From Spinellus fusiger (taxonomy: Eukaryota; Mucoromycota; Mucoromycetes; Mucorales; Phycomycetaceae), in NCBI GenBank assembly GCA_025094145.1, contig JALLLS010000005.1, forward strand, positions 682,001-746,000: a DNA stretch of 64,000 bases, written 5' to 3'. Below are positions 1-12,100 of the stretch, one piece after another. Position 1 is the stretch's first letter. Each line of letters opens with the position of its first letter. A program made the position numbers and the translations under genes. The notes under the pieces are model-generated. The model made no database searches, had not been told where the DNA came from, and worked only from the letters and a program-made list of their open reading frames with translations.

Positions 1-577
1 TCAAGTACTCGTCAAGATGAATATAAATAAGCAAGGTAATGTGCCATTATTAACAAAGAGAAACAATAGAAGGTGATAGACACCACCAAGGACTATTCTA
101 GTGATAAAAAGGTAAGCAACGTCTTCCTCTGGGCTTGAGCTCATTGTATTCCACAAGGCACTCATTGTATTGTTATTAGGCAAGTAAAGACTCCTTTCAA
201 GTCAGTCCTAAGTAGTCTTCTATACTGTCTAGGCTGTCTAGGGTATACTCCTGAGCATAGTTATCTATCTCCCAAGGATAAAGCACAAGGTCTTTAGCTT
301 GTGGATTCTATTTCTATGAAGGAATACACCTAGAACAGTAGTAGCTATAGTCATACTACAGTACTATCCATACTATTATAATAAACAATATTATTCATAA
401 GCACTATATTCCATTGATAATACAATTTGATAGTGAGGTATCAACAAAAAGAAATAATAGTTTGGATATCCGCAAACCTTTGATCTTAATCATTGTTCCA
501 TATAAGGTGCGTTTTTTCGGTCTCAAAAGGAAAGAGACACTACCGCTTAAAGGCCAGAAAAATCTCCTGGTGTGTTG
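1..577 (-). repeat. Left copy of a long inverted repeat (RpA)
   Basis: Read on the minus strand, this stretch matches 6577-7275 on the plus strand along nearly its whole length. Both copies begin ACACACCAGGAGAT, followed soon by CCTTTAAGCGGT, and both end TTGACGAGTACTTGA. By eye the similarity is roughly 80%, with long exact blocks such as TCCTTGGGAGATAGATAACT. The left copy lacks about 115 bp present in the right copy. A small conserved open frame in the outer end of both copies contains YLFITRIVLG and YHLLLFLFVNN. I do not recognise this peptide, and the frame may be open only because the copies are recent. The left copy is cut by the window edge, so its true outer end is unknown. Confidence 0.85.
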
Positions 578-676
578 GATTTAAGTAAAAAGTCACTAAT
601 TTATTATGCATTTTCTGCCCTCTTATTTTTCTTTTCTGCAAAAACATAGAGACTCTTGTGCTTTTATTTTTTATAT

Positions 677-2128
677 TTAGAACTTGAATATTTGGTCGGT
701 TATTTTGCTCACTGTACGTGGAGCAGTAAAACCAAGTGTGGTAGTTGCCTAAAAGACATAAGCCAACATAAGTCACTGATAATCATACACAGTAGTCTCT
801 TGCTCTTCTTTGCTTCTTCTTTTCTCCCATTGTTAAAGAACCCCAAAACAGAAGAACAGCGCCATTTACCTCGATCACTGACTTGACCTGAGCAGGAGGT
901 CCACACACAAGGATCTTAACATCTCCAGCGGGTGCGGGTAGCCACATGGCTATTTTATCTTGGGTAATATAGCCTGTGGGTCCTGTCCATGATGCATCGG
1001 CCCGACTCAGTACATAATGAACATTGAATTTATCAGGATAAAGAACACTGAGACTATCTAACTCAGTGCGTAGTAGAATGTCCTGTTCTGTACAGTTTCC
1101 ATAGATCAATGTCACTTCTGTCTTATCCTTTGGATTCTCTAATATGGTTTTAATCGTCTTGATAATGTTTTTTTTAAAAAAGAAAAAGAAAAGGTAAGAA
1201 AGAGAAACAGGATTCTTATTTAAATAGAACTTACCTGGAAAATAGGAGTAATGCCAGAACCACCTACAATAGGCTAATAGTTAAGACATGTTTCGATCTC
1301 TTTTTCTTCCTCAACCCAACTGACCTGCTACTATACCAATAGCACGCACCATGTTGGGTGTGTATTGAAAAGATCCTTTGGGTCCCTTCATTGTGACAAT
1401 GTCTCCCACAGAGAGAGATGCTAAATATTGGGATACTGCACCATCTGGATATGTCTGCAATCATGAATAACTTAAGCCCATTCTACTACCACCTACCTTG
1501 ACTAGAATCTCAAAATAGCCTCTAGCATCTGCTGCACTCATTGGAGTATAACTTCTTTGGATCTCTTTGCCATTGATGACTGCTACCACCTGAATATGTT
1601 GGCCCACTGGTATACCCGAAATTCCCCATTTGTTTGGAAGTGCAAATCGATAACTAATTCATTCCATAACAATAATAGAAAGAAAGAAAGAAAGAAACAC
1701 CCATGCATTTAAACATACACATACATGAAGAGAAAGAGAACAAGAAAAAGACATCTTAGTCCATAGAATAGATTATTTACAGGTATGTATCTGGACTCAT
1801 TTTTGTCTTTTTGAAGAGAGAGAACTGTCGAATAGTGTTGTTTTCAAATGCATGGATGGGACCTGAGAAGAAGAAACAAGCCTCCATTGAGTGATTTCTA
1901 TGTCTATTTTACCTGTCTTTATTTCATCATAAAGAAAACGCCTATAGAAAACAAAAACAAAAACTGCTTACGAGTGATAAGGTAGTAATAGTAGGCAAGC
2001 CCCATAGCTGTTACAGTTACTGTTGTAGCTGTGAATATAGCTGGATCCGCCAGTATCTTTGTCATCTTCCGAATCACTACAGGTCCTCGTGAATAGGGAA
2101 GGGAAGACGTTGAAATAGAAGAATGCAT
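677..2128 (-). CDS. CBR1: NADH-cytochrome b5 reductase
   Basis: FAD enzyme passing electrons from NADH to cytochrome b5, normally membrane-anchored at the mitochondrial outer membrane or ER. Seven exons on the minus strand: 1972-2128, 1781-1862, 1497-1653, 1325-1454, 1235-1263, 870-1157 and 677-748; they sum to 304 aa, a normal family length. Visible motifs in order: N-terminal hydrophobic anchor (about residues 30-50), FAD motif RSYTPMS, GPKGSFQY, NADH motif GIVAGGSGITPI, CGPP, and the family's characteristic C-terminal end DQIFKF. The 29-nt exon at 1235-1263 carries GGSGITPI. The intron before 870-1157 ends at CAAG, chosen because it restores TIKTILENP in frame. An internal ATG at residue 22 is an alternative start. 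The gene lies wholly inside the inverted-repeat block. Confidence 0.92.
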
Positions 2129-2760
2129 CCAAGGCAGAAGAAACAGTTAAAAGTAAAAGTTAAAAGTAAAAAAGTAAAAAAGTAGAAAAGTAAAGAAAAG
2201 AGCCCTCCCATGTGTCTCCATTTCTTGTGGGTCATGGTATGGAGATCAGTTTAACACCCGATGCAGTGGACTGTTCATGGACAAAGTGAAGATGGGTTAC
2301 CCAATAACAAAGTGGGCCAGTTGTATATCCACTCCACTGCCAGTGTAACCCTACATTTTAATATAATCACTCAGTGATAATGATGAAGCGTCTTGTGGTA
2401 AAGTGTATTTGTAAGATGAAAAGAAAAAAAAGAAAAAAGAAAACTATCTATTTTGTACTGTTTATAAACATTCCCAAGTCCCATGTTCCCTGGGATGATC
2501 TCTTAGGAAACTCTACATTGACTCATAGAAGAGATGAAGGTGATATCGATCCTAGTCCTGTTTGTGGTGGTGATATTCTGTTTAGTCATGTTCTCATTCT
2601 TTGTTATTACTACTGATGCTATGACCATGACTATGACCATGACTATTACAACTACAACCATGACCATGACTAGTATCAAATGTCCGAGTATCCTTCATCA
2701 TTAACATGGTTGTATTCATCAGTGTCATGGTATATTAGCAGCTCGTTCGATCCGAGTATA
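2129..2760. other. Intergenic region
   Basis: This lies between two minus-strand genes and contains the reductase's upstream region. It holds an A-rich stretch with AAAAGT repeats near 2150-2190 and a run of CTATGAC/CATGAC-like units near 2619-2670. I see no convincing gene; the open frame at 2374-2616 has no splice or family support. Confidence 0.6.
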
Positions 2761-5655
2761 TTATAGGTTGGGAGTGTCTTTAAACTCATTTCTACTAGAT
2801 GCAGGCGAGTTGATGTTCAGAAAAGTCCGGTCTTCCTTCAACTGTGTAAACTTCTGAGCAGGTAATTCATAGCGAATGTTTAGCTCTGTCAGAATCCTCT
2901 TTAGTGCCAGCATAAACTAAGATGCCAGTGATTAGAAGCCAACAAGGATTCATTACTCACTCTTGTTCTACGCTGCCACCGTTTGCTTAACTCTTGCCAA
3001 TTGCCTTTGTAGGACAACCATAAATTAATTAAGATTTGATTTACATCCACAATATCAATAATACGCAGATCAAAACCTGCAAAATCGCGTGTTTCTCCAT
3101 TCACCCATTCTGACAGTTGGTCTCTGAGCTTGAAAATAACGTCGGTGGGTGTTCTGAAATCAATATTGATCCGGATGGTTTCATTCATGTTGCCTGAACG
3201 ACGAACATTAGTGATAAATTTTGTCATTAATACAATAGTAGGAGCATAAATGGTTTGTCCATCTCCACGACTAGAAGAAAAAAAATAAGCATAAAATAAA
3301 CAGTAATAAATAATAATAAATGAAGCTGGTGATAAAATATATGTCAATATAAAGCATGGCAACTTACACAAATACAGTTCCCATCAGTCCCAGGTTGTGT
3401 ACAGTCAAAAACTGTTCATCTATGATAACTAAATCGCCTGCATCATAAGGGTGCTTATCCGTGAGTATAGAAAAGAACAATATCAGCAAAAGGATAAGCA
3501 AATAGAGTCACACAACAAAAAAGTTTAATAATAATAATAATGAAAAGACTTACGGTGACAAACAGAAAAAGTATACTCTCAAACGTATTTTTGGCTGTAT
3601 TGCCAAAGACAAAAGTCATTGCTAACAAAAATGAGCCAAGAGGAACAAGAGCAGGCCAGACATCCACATTGAAGATTGCCAATGAGATAAAGACAGTTGC
3701 AATTCCACTGAGAAGCAGAAACATGGCATTGATTTTCCCCAAGGCCTGGCTTGTATCTCTCATGGACTGAGAGAGTGCTTTTCTTTCCTTATAGATCTGC
3801 ACAACTGTATCTCTAAATTCACGTCTTGTAAGATCACCATTGCCATCCTTATCAAAGAAAGCAAATGCCTTTTTTGCTTCTTCAAGACTCTCAAAGAAAG
3901 GAAGGAAGTCTGTCACCTCCAGAGAACGTTTTGAGTCTTCTCCATAATTAGGAATTCCACTGGGATAAGAAAGTGAATGGAACAGTTTTCGGGCAACTTT
4001 CTTTGCGAATTCAATGGAATTGATATCAATTTTATCATTGTCGATAAATGTATGCGATTGAGGTTGTCCCGTAAGAACAATACTCTGTAAACGTTTTTGA
4101 AATTGAGAAAAGATCTCTGGTGTGCCTGAAATACGTTTTGACTCTGCTCTTTTCTCTAAGGTGGAGGGGTTATTGTTGGTATTCTCAACATTGGAGAACC
4201 CAGCAGTAAAATCGTCAATGGCAAATGAAATTCGACTTGTCAATGGAGTGCGTGGTCTTACACCATTTGTACTATCGATTTTAGCTTGGCGTGATTCTGC
4301 ACGGCTAAGTCTGTCAATAACTAATACAAGGTAACGTAGTTTAGAATATCAACAACATAAATTAGGATGGACGCACTCTTTAAAGCCTTTTTGCTCTCAG
4401 AAACTCGATCATTAAAAGCAAAGCTATGGAAACTAGTAGCTAAAAAGAGAAAGAGTAAGTGAGTATAAGGTCGAGTGTATAGAATTACCAATGACTTGAA
4501 TAATAAACTTTCGAACAAACAGGAAACATGTAGCTACGAATGTGCATGCATGAACATTCCAGATGACTTCAGAGTAATACTCTTGTCGAACAGACTATAG
4601 AAAACATGAGTACCCTTCAATACATATATACAAATGTACATATATAAAGGCGTAAAAAGAAATAAGGAAAAGAAATCTTACCAAGAAGACATGCTCAATA
4701 AGATAAGACCATGATCCCCAATTCCAAGAGACAATAATGATAAGATTTGTATACCATTTTAGCCTCATATAATACTAGAAACAGCATATCAGTAACGAGT
4801 ATTGGCAATGTGGATCTACCTCCATGTAATTTTTTAGACTTTCAGAGCACCTTCCATTAAATGCTTTTGTCCATTTTGATATCATTGTGGGTACCAATTC
4901 AATCACTAACACAGTAAACCAGCTAATGTGCCACATGAAGGCTGCCCAATATAACCAACACTGAAGATGACTGCGTATATCGATAAACTCTTTATGGTTT
5001 CTTTCTTCTGTTGTTACGTGGGGTATAAGAAGATGAATGCACACACCGATAATAATAAAGAAGCAAGATCCCAACATTGCTAGGATACTACGCCTAATAA
5101 AAGGAGATAGATAGTACCAACAGTTGTAATAGTGATTGGATCTGTGTAAGTGTTCTCGGGCCAACCTTCTCTTTTCAACTTTATTCTGATCAGGGTCATC
5201 ATTCCAGTCAAAGTCATCGTCATTGTCATTGTCATCTTCTTCCTCATTGTCTTTGGCTTTTTCAGTAGATAGTCCTTCATCATTGTGGAGCTGGGTTGTA
5301 TTGGAATGGGCTTTTTCTTCTTTCCCTGGATACTTATAAAAGCGATTACACATACTGTCTACAAGTACTACTTTGTGAGATATGTGTGGTGGTGGTGGCG
5401 GTGGTGGTGGTGGTGTCTCTTGATGATCCAATGTTTTTATGTAGAAGGCTGGATTCATATCTTCTGTATGTTGAATTCGAACAGAGCAGGAATGGGCATA
5501 GCGCACTTGTTCAGAGGCATTGGGTTGTGATTCAGGGAGACCGCCCAAGTCTTCTCTCAAAGACACTAAAGTTAATCTTTTGCTTGGAATTTATAGACAT
5601 AAAAGAAAGAATACACACCCCCATCCAAGTTGTCTGTTAATTTGTGTTGTTCCAT
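2761..5655 (-). CDS. MscS-family mechanosensitive channel with EF hand
   Basis: Msy1/Msy2-like channel; in fission yeast such channels sit in ER or cell-cortical membranes and gate Ca2+ during hypo-osmotic shock. Nine exons on the minus strand: 5619-5655, 4820-5565, 4682-4774, 4489-4594, 4377-4439, 3554-4320, 3368-3453, 2961-3270 and 2761-2916; 787 aa. The N-terminus is acidic and carries a run of nine prolines encoded by a GGT/GGC-rich tract at about 5387-5419. Several membrane segments follow. A canonical EF-hand loop, DKDGNGDLTRRE, lies near residues 505-516 just before the pore-lining helices. The MscS beta domain contains HPYDAGDLVIIDE, the HPYDxGD motif typical of the family. The start is the first ATG; the first exon has only 37 nt, and its junction G|TG keeps frame. 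Confidence 0.92.
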
Positions 5656-6576
5656 AGTCTCTTATTTATTTGTATATATATGTATTTATGTATTTATACA
5701 CATAGATACATGTAGATGTATCTATGAATATATATACAAATAAATAATGATAATAAAGAGATAGAAAAAAACAAGTATTAACAGGGCAAAGAAGTGAAAA
5801 GATAATGTTTTGCAGTCAATGAATATGAATTTTATTAAAATAAAAAAGTAAAATATATTTATTTGGATGACACTTTTGATCCACTAGCTATGATCATAGT
5901 GTTCAATGAGTGACGATAGCTTTCTTCATATTTAGGTAGGTACCACTGATCCACCAGTCCATTTTGACAGTCCAGGAAGATCGACATGCATAGAATGTGT
6001 CATGGGATTGAAAACAATGCCTTGTTGACGCTACATATGCTTCAAAGATCACTATCTTTAATTACAGTGGTATCTTCTTTCTCTGACACATAGAAAGTAG
6101 ATCTAGGTAGATAATAGATGGTAGTCCAAAGTGATAGAGCTATAGACATGGGTATACTACACTCTACCATGAATATTATTCATGTTCTACAAGTCATTGT
6201 TGGAGACGCTATAGTTGAAGGACGCCCAATACCATATCCACACCTTTGATTTGATATCAAGTCAATCCAGTCGACAATGTGTATGGTATTTGTTCTCTAT
6301 TCCCTGCCATGCTATTTTATACAGGTTTATTGATCGTAAATTCATCAGCACACGCTTATAATATGTCTATTAGCTTCATTCCAAAGAGTCTTTATTTGTT
6401 TAAATTGTGTATATTCAGAGTCCTATAACAATAAGGTGGATGTCCTGAAGCATGAACATGATGTAACATTGAATTCCCTAGTACACCCACCCCACTGTGG
6501 ATTATTATATGAATTGATCTATGAATTTGACTGCTGAATAAAGACTCTTTCTTACTCTCAGTGTGACGTCCTCTCT
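5656..6576. other. Gene-free spacer inside inverted-repeat block
   Basis: AT-rich DNA upstream of the channel gene, with TATATA/TATTTATG tracts around 5665-5760. No supported gene, RNA or element seen. Confidence 0.6.
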
Positions 6577-7275
6577 ACACACCAGGAGATTTTCTGACCT
6601 TTAAGCGGTGATTTTCTTTCCTTTTACGTCTAAAAATATTTTGCCCTTTTATGGAACTGTGTTTAAAATCAAAAGGTTTGCAAGTATCTAAATAATTGTT
6701 TCCTTTTGTGGATACCTCAATATCAAATTGTATTATCAGTAAAATATATTGTTTATTGTAATAATATAGCTTATAATACTGTAGCTAATACTATACTATT
6801 ACTATAGCTACTGCTGTTCTAGGTGTATTCCTTCATAGAAACAGAATATAGACCCTAAAAGCCTTGTGCTTTATCCTTGGGAGATAGATAACTATGCTCA
6901 GGAGTATACCCTAGACAGCCTAGACACCTTAGACAGTATAGAAGGAAGAAGACCACCTTGGACTGGCTTGAGAAAGAGTCTTTACTTATCTAATAACAGA
7001 AGAGTGTATTAGTAATAATTCAATCAAGAGAGATAATATGCTTACCTTGTACTTAATACTTGTCTTAAGAATAATAAGCCAATATCATCTATTAGAAGAA
7101 GAGTCAGTGCTATGTCTTGTGGAATACAATGAAATCAAGCCCAGATGAAGACACTGATTACCTTTTTATCACTAGAATAGTCCTTGGTAGTGTCTATCAC
7201 CTCCTTCTATTGTTTCTCTTTGTTAATAATGACACATTACCTTGCTCAGTTATGCTCATCTTGACGAGTACTTGA
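6577..7275 (+). repeat. Right copy of a long inverted repeat (RpA)
   Basis: Plus-strand partner of the repeat at 1-577, starting ACACACCAGGAGAT and ending TTGACGAGTACTTGA. It carries an extra segment of about 115 bp around 7005-7120 that the left copy lacks. A short open frame from about 7131 to 7275 repeats the left-copy peptide with a few substitutions (for example SSPDEDTDYLFITRIVLG). No target-site duplication could be confirmed because the outer end of the left copy is at the window edge. Confidence 0.85.
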
Positions 7276-8733
7276 GTGTTATACTGTAGCCTTATAGTTA
7301 ACACATGTTAAACATTAAATGCAGTGATTGAGTTGCAATGTCAGGTTTACTTCTTCCTTTTATCCAACTTTATAGTGTTTAATTGCACAGTCCATAGTCA
7401 ATGCCAAGACAGACAGACAGTGAAAAGGTTCTTTTCAAACACATTAACCAACCAAAGAAATAATATGACTTTATTGTTCATGTATTTCCTTTTATATCCC
7501 AAAAATATTCTGTTGCTATGAGACAAGAGACACACAGGACCTCTTAAGGCTGGTTACTCATACGGAGATTGACAGAAAAGAGAAGGGTATGGGCTGACAG
7601 AAGGCAAACTAATGGTTGTAATAATAATAGTACCCTATAGGAATACAGAAAGAAAACAAGTCGAGAACAAGAAACAATCAGTTGCTCAAGTCCTTAAAGC
7701 CTATCTTGTTTATACTCTAGGAAGCTGTTTGGATCAAAGTCTATTTTATTAAAGATGTAGACAACTAAAGATTTATACTATTTTACTATTTTAGTTTACT
7801 ATGAATTTGACTATTTTGCTATTCTCAATTAATAGATATGGTCTTCATAGAACATCCAAGCAGACTGGGAAAGGTAACTGTTCTGTTCTATAGTGTGTAT
7901 AATCTTGGTCATGTATTTCAAGGCCATAGAATTCCAGAAAGTGATTTTGTTGTAAAAAAAAAGGGGGGTTTCTCTCTTCCCTGAAACATACATAGGACAA
8001 GAAAAAGGAATCCATCTATGAATTTACTGAAATATTATTGTTGTATAACTTGGATCCTTATAGCTTAAAGATATATATATATATAAGTAGCCTCAAAATC
8101 CATACTATATAACTGTAAAATATATCCTTTATTCTGTAATAAAGAGTACTAAGGTTATCAACAGGACCACTAGAGAGATAAATGTATAGATATTTGGTAT
8201 CTAGAAGGAACAAAGAAATAGAGTATTGGATACAAAGGCTGATCTAGGGAAATCAAAGAGGGTACATGAACAGGGACACAACATACAATTTGAATACAAC
8301 GGGTAACTAGGCAACTGTTCTTTAAGCAATTCTTTTCTTTCTAGAATGTTGTTGTAGTCTGCATTACTTTGGTAGTTCTGATTAAGCAAATGACTTGTGA
8401 GATTTCGTTTTGTTCTCTTCTGTTCAGATATTAATCCATGTCAAACACACTGTCTGTTGTTCTTCATAACTTCTACCCTCTTTAACTTGTCTGCCTTTGT
8501 CTGGCATATAAACCATCAGTTGTGATCTGGTGAGTGTTTGTGTATGTTTATTGTGTCTGACATGTTGGTCAGTTTCTATTGTATATTCTTTTACTATAAT
8601 AAACCCAGTGAATCCGTTGCAAAGGCAAAGGCAGGAAGAAGGTGCCAATGCAAGGGTAATACGACACACACACAGAGTACATTAATACATCCCGAACTAA
8701 CTATTTTTACTATTATTTATTATTGAAAAGGGG
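7276..8733. other. Gene-poor AT-rich stretch
   Basis: No ORF with family support, no tRNA-like fold noticed. It contains a poly-A/G run at about 7953-7967, a TATATA tract near 8071-8084 and an ACACAC tract near 8663. It could hold the eroded 5' part of the Fanzor gene that follows, but I cannot recognise coding remnants in it. Confidence 0.5.
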
Positions 8734-9122
8734 TTTTGGCACCTAAAAAGATTAGAGTATGATCCTACCAAGCTACCTGTAATTGCTTATGGCACAGGAA
8801 TAAAGGCCATTGTGTTGGTTTGCCAGGAATTTTATATCAATCATTGAAAGAGACAAGAGTGGAGATCTTCTTATGGTTGATGTCGATGAGTTCTTTACAT
8901 CAAGGGTAAGTATGATTGACCTCTCACCCAATATGAAAAGCTCTTCTAACACTTACTCTGTTTTATTTTGTTGTTCTCAAGATCTGCCACACTTATAACA
9001 AAAATATCCTCACCGAGGTATTAATAAATTTCAACAGTATCCATGCTTGCCAAGATTGTGGAATTGTTTGGAACAGCGATGTAAATGCATCAAAGCATAT
9101 CTATACAATCACAGAAGAATAG
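8734..9122 (+). pseudogene. Decayed 3' end of a Fanzor (eukaryotic TnpB-like) nuclease gene
   Basis: Three translated pieces line up with the C-terminal half of Fanzor/TnpB RuvC nucleases. Piece 1 (8734-8808) reads WHLKRLEYDPTKLPVIAYG. Piece 2, in another frame (about 8825-8905), reads RDKSGDLLMVDVDEFFTSR and keeps the RuvC-II glutamate of the family's DEFxTS motif. Piece 3 follows a 76-nt GT-AG intron (8906-8981) and runs 8982-9122: ICHTY, then CQDCGIVWNSDVNASKHI and a stop. This matches the family's CxxC...WNRDxNASRN signature with the RuvC-III aspartate kept. Damage: a frameshift between pieces 1 and 2, the second cysteine of the first CxxC replaced by Tyr, Arg to Ser before the aspartate, and no recognisable 5' half. 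Almost certainly inactive. Confidence 0.78.
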
Positions 9123-12100
9123 ATATTTTTATTAATATTATATCATATTGCCTCATCGAAAATGGTTTCCTCCGGGATTCAGATATTTACAGGTAAATCA
9201 ACATAGTTTTTATTTAAGATCTAACATGAATACATCTTAATTTATTTTTTACTCCTTTTCAAATCGATTTGTTATTTTTAAACAATTGCATTTCGACTAT
9301 TTCTTTTTATATCCTACAGATCTCCTGGTGTGTAATACTTCACTCCACTCCACTCTACTCTTAATTTTCTAATAAAACACATTCTGTCTATTAAAAAATA
9401 ATGAGCAGTAATAGAATGAAGAGAAAAGAGAGAATAAAATCTATAGGCATATAATTTTTTATTTATTTATTTATTTAAAGAAATGGGCGAGTTATCTATT
9501 ATTTATTGTCTATTTATTATCTACTGTTAACAGTGATTAAGCTAGTAATGTGATTCCTGATGCCTTTTGTTCTAGATTGGATTATAAAATCCTCTGTATC
9601 TATAAGCACCAAGATGGCCTGTTTTCTCTCTTAGATTTCTGTATTCTATAAATACATTAATGATATATAGCACACTTATTCTAATATGACTAAGAGATAA
9701 TTGCTAAACACTCTTTAAAATACTCACCTGGCTTGAACTTATGTCATTGAAGTCTGGCATAGCATTTGTCCTGTTTTCAATACCAGACTTAAGGACCAAG
9801 CGTAGGCACCTTAAATATTTGTATATTAAAATAAATATAAAAGTATAAATAAATATAAAGTATAAATAAGTATAAAAGTGTATAAATAAATAACAAGTAA
9901 ACTCTGGACTTGGCATTGAGGCTTTAATCTTGTATCAAACTCTTAGCCATGGCAATGGGATGCTTAAAGTAATTTTATTTGTAGAGAAGTGTCTATCATC
10001 CTATACAATAAGACAAGACCCCGAGCCTTTTGATATTCAAGATAATGAATTCAAATAAAGTATTACAATATAAATAGCCTCAAACTTCTAGACCACAACA
10101 GACATATATTATTAAGCACCATAATATATGTTATCTTCTATAGATCAGTTAAATCAACACGGCACAACCAAAAGTACATTCACAAGGACATTGATAATAG
10201 TTGTAAAGACAATAAACACACCCACTCACCATGAATGTCACAACAAGGGTCACTTTCAGCCTACACTAGCTTTATCTGTAGATATTAGTTATTAATATCT
10301 ATTGAAGGTATAAAACAAGAAATAAATCATTAGAAAGTAAGTCTTTTATTTCCCCTTAACTCTTGTTCTATTTTTATATGAAAGTTGGCATTTTGTGTAA
10401 TTTCTGACAAATATCAGTGAGTCGTTATTATTGTGGTGTTCAGATGTGCCACAGTAACAATGAGAAATATCCAGCAAATGACGACGAATACAAAATGAAG
10501 CCCTGAAAAGGCCTGTTTCTTCTAGCTCAGATAAAAAGGCATTTTAATGCTATTACTTTTTAGTATTCAGTCTCAATAGGAAGTTATTTTTCTCTCTGAA
10601 TATGTCTAGGATGTGAATGAGGTGCAATTACTAAATTCATTGAATAATAACTCTATGCATTTAACTCCTGATATTTTGTCATATTTTTCTGATCATTAAT
10701 AATAATAAAAAGAAAGAGAAAGATAAAGAGAAAGATAAAATTCAGGGTGTGTTTAGGAAGATAAAAATATAAATATAAAAAAAAAAGATGAAACGTCAAT
10801 CCAATATAGCACCTGTCTCTATCTTTGTCCTTTATTACTTTTTCATATATTTTTTAATAGTAAATGACAGCTATTGTCTTTTTATAGTGTCGTTGGCTCA
10901 TGTCAAGGATGGTAATATAGTATAAATATGTACAGGTCCTATCTCAGAGGATGTATTTCAGGATGATGAATACTAAATAGTCTTCTATAAAACTCAAGTT
11001 CCTTAGAGTTTGACACATGTTTGGTACTACCTGTAGGAGGTGTAGGACCAGCCGAGGATAGAGAAAAGAGACAGAAATAGTGCACTACACTATGTGCTAT
11101 AGTCTTTTTCTTTTCTTTATGCTTTATGCTTTATGGATTGTGTTCATGTTTATATATCCAAAGGCATAAGGGACAGATACTCGGAGAATACTAAGAAAAT
11201 TACTCTTTGTTTATAGGAGAGCAGTGAACGAATAGCTCTTGGAAAATGCCTCTTGCCCAACATTCTCCTAACGAATTTGACTGAGTTTATAATATTAACA
11301 CAACTCGGAACACTTGCCATTAAGATCGATATCCCATAAGAGAGTAGTTTACTACTGGCTGTGTGTAGAGTAGGGCAGGGTAGGCCATCACCATAGTAGC
11401 AGGGAATCCTCTCATAGATGACTATAATTGAATCTATTCCATTGATGCAGACTAAGAATAAATGCCATCAGAGACAGTGTTCAATCTATTGCTGAGTCGT
11501 CTCCAGTCTAGAGAATGGCATGGCTATAGTTTTCCTTGCTTTATATGAGAAAGTGTGAATGTTTCGTGTCCTTTTGTCTATCACCACAGTTCTTTTTTCT
11601 TATTCTTCCTGTGGTTCTTGGCTGCTGTTTTAATTATTCAGTGGTGTCTTTGTCGCTTTTTCAAAGTTTCTTTCTATTCTTATTTTACACTGCCACACCA
11701 TTGTTCTATCCTTTGACAGTAACCCCGATAGTATCCAGTATGCACATTGAGAGATAACATTCAAAACAGAATCTAAATTCAAATTAGACTATCAACAGGA
11801 AATGCAAGTAGTATAAAGTATAAGCCATTATGATCAGGTTTATCGATAGGCAGGAGTTATGTATTGGCTATTAAATTAGATATTTCACAGAGAACAGCCA
11901 CTAGGAGGTCAGTGAAGCCAGTTTGCACTAGTCAAAAGAAAGGATTAGATATGCACTAGAGTTCAAGTTCATGACTGTATTAGGTCATTTTAATTGCTAA
12001 AATAGAAAGAAGAGCGATACCAGCACCAGCTCTAATCAGTTGAAAGGGGGTACTACTGATCTAGAGTCAACATCTGACAGGTCCATGTTTACTATTATCT

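Noticed and set aside
9318..9331. 14-nt match to the RpA repeat end
   Set aside because: Flanking sequence does not continue to match, so it may be chance or a tiny remnant.
10430..10600. Minus-strand fragment resembling the end of a retroelement RNase H region
   Set aside because: Only a few residues (HCYCGTSEHH) are suggestive; far too weak to call.
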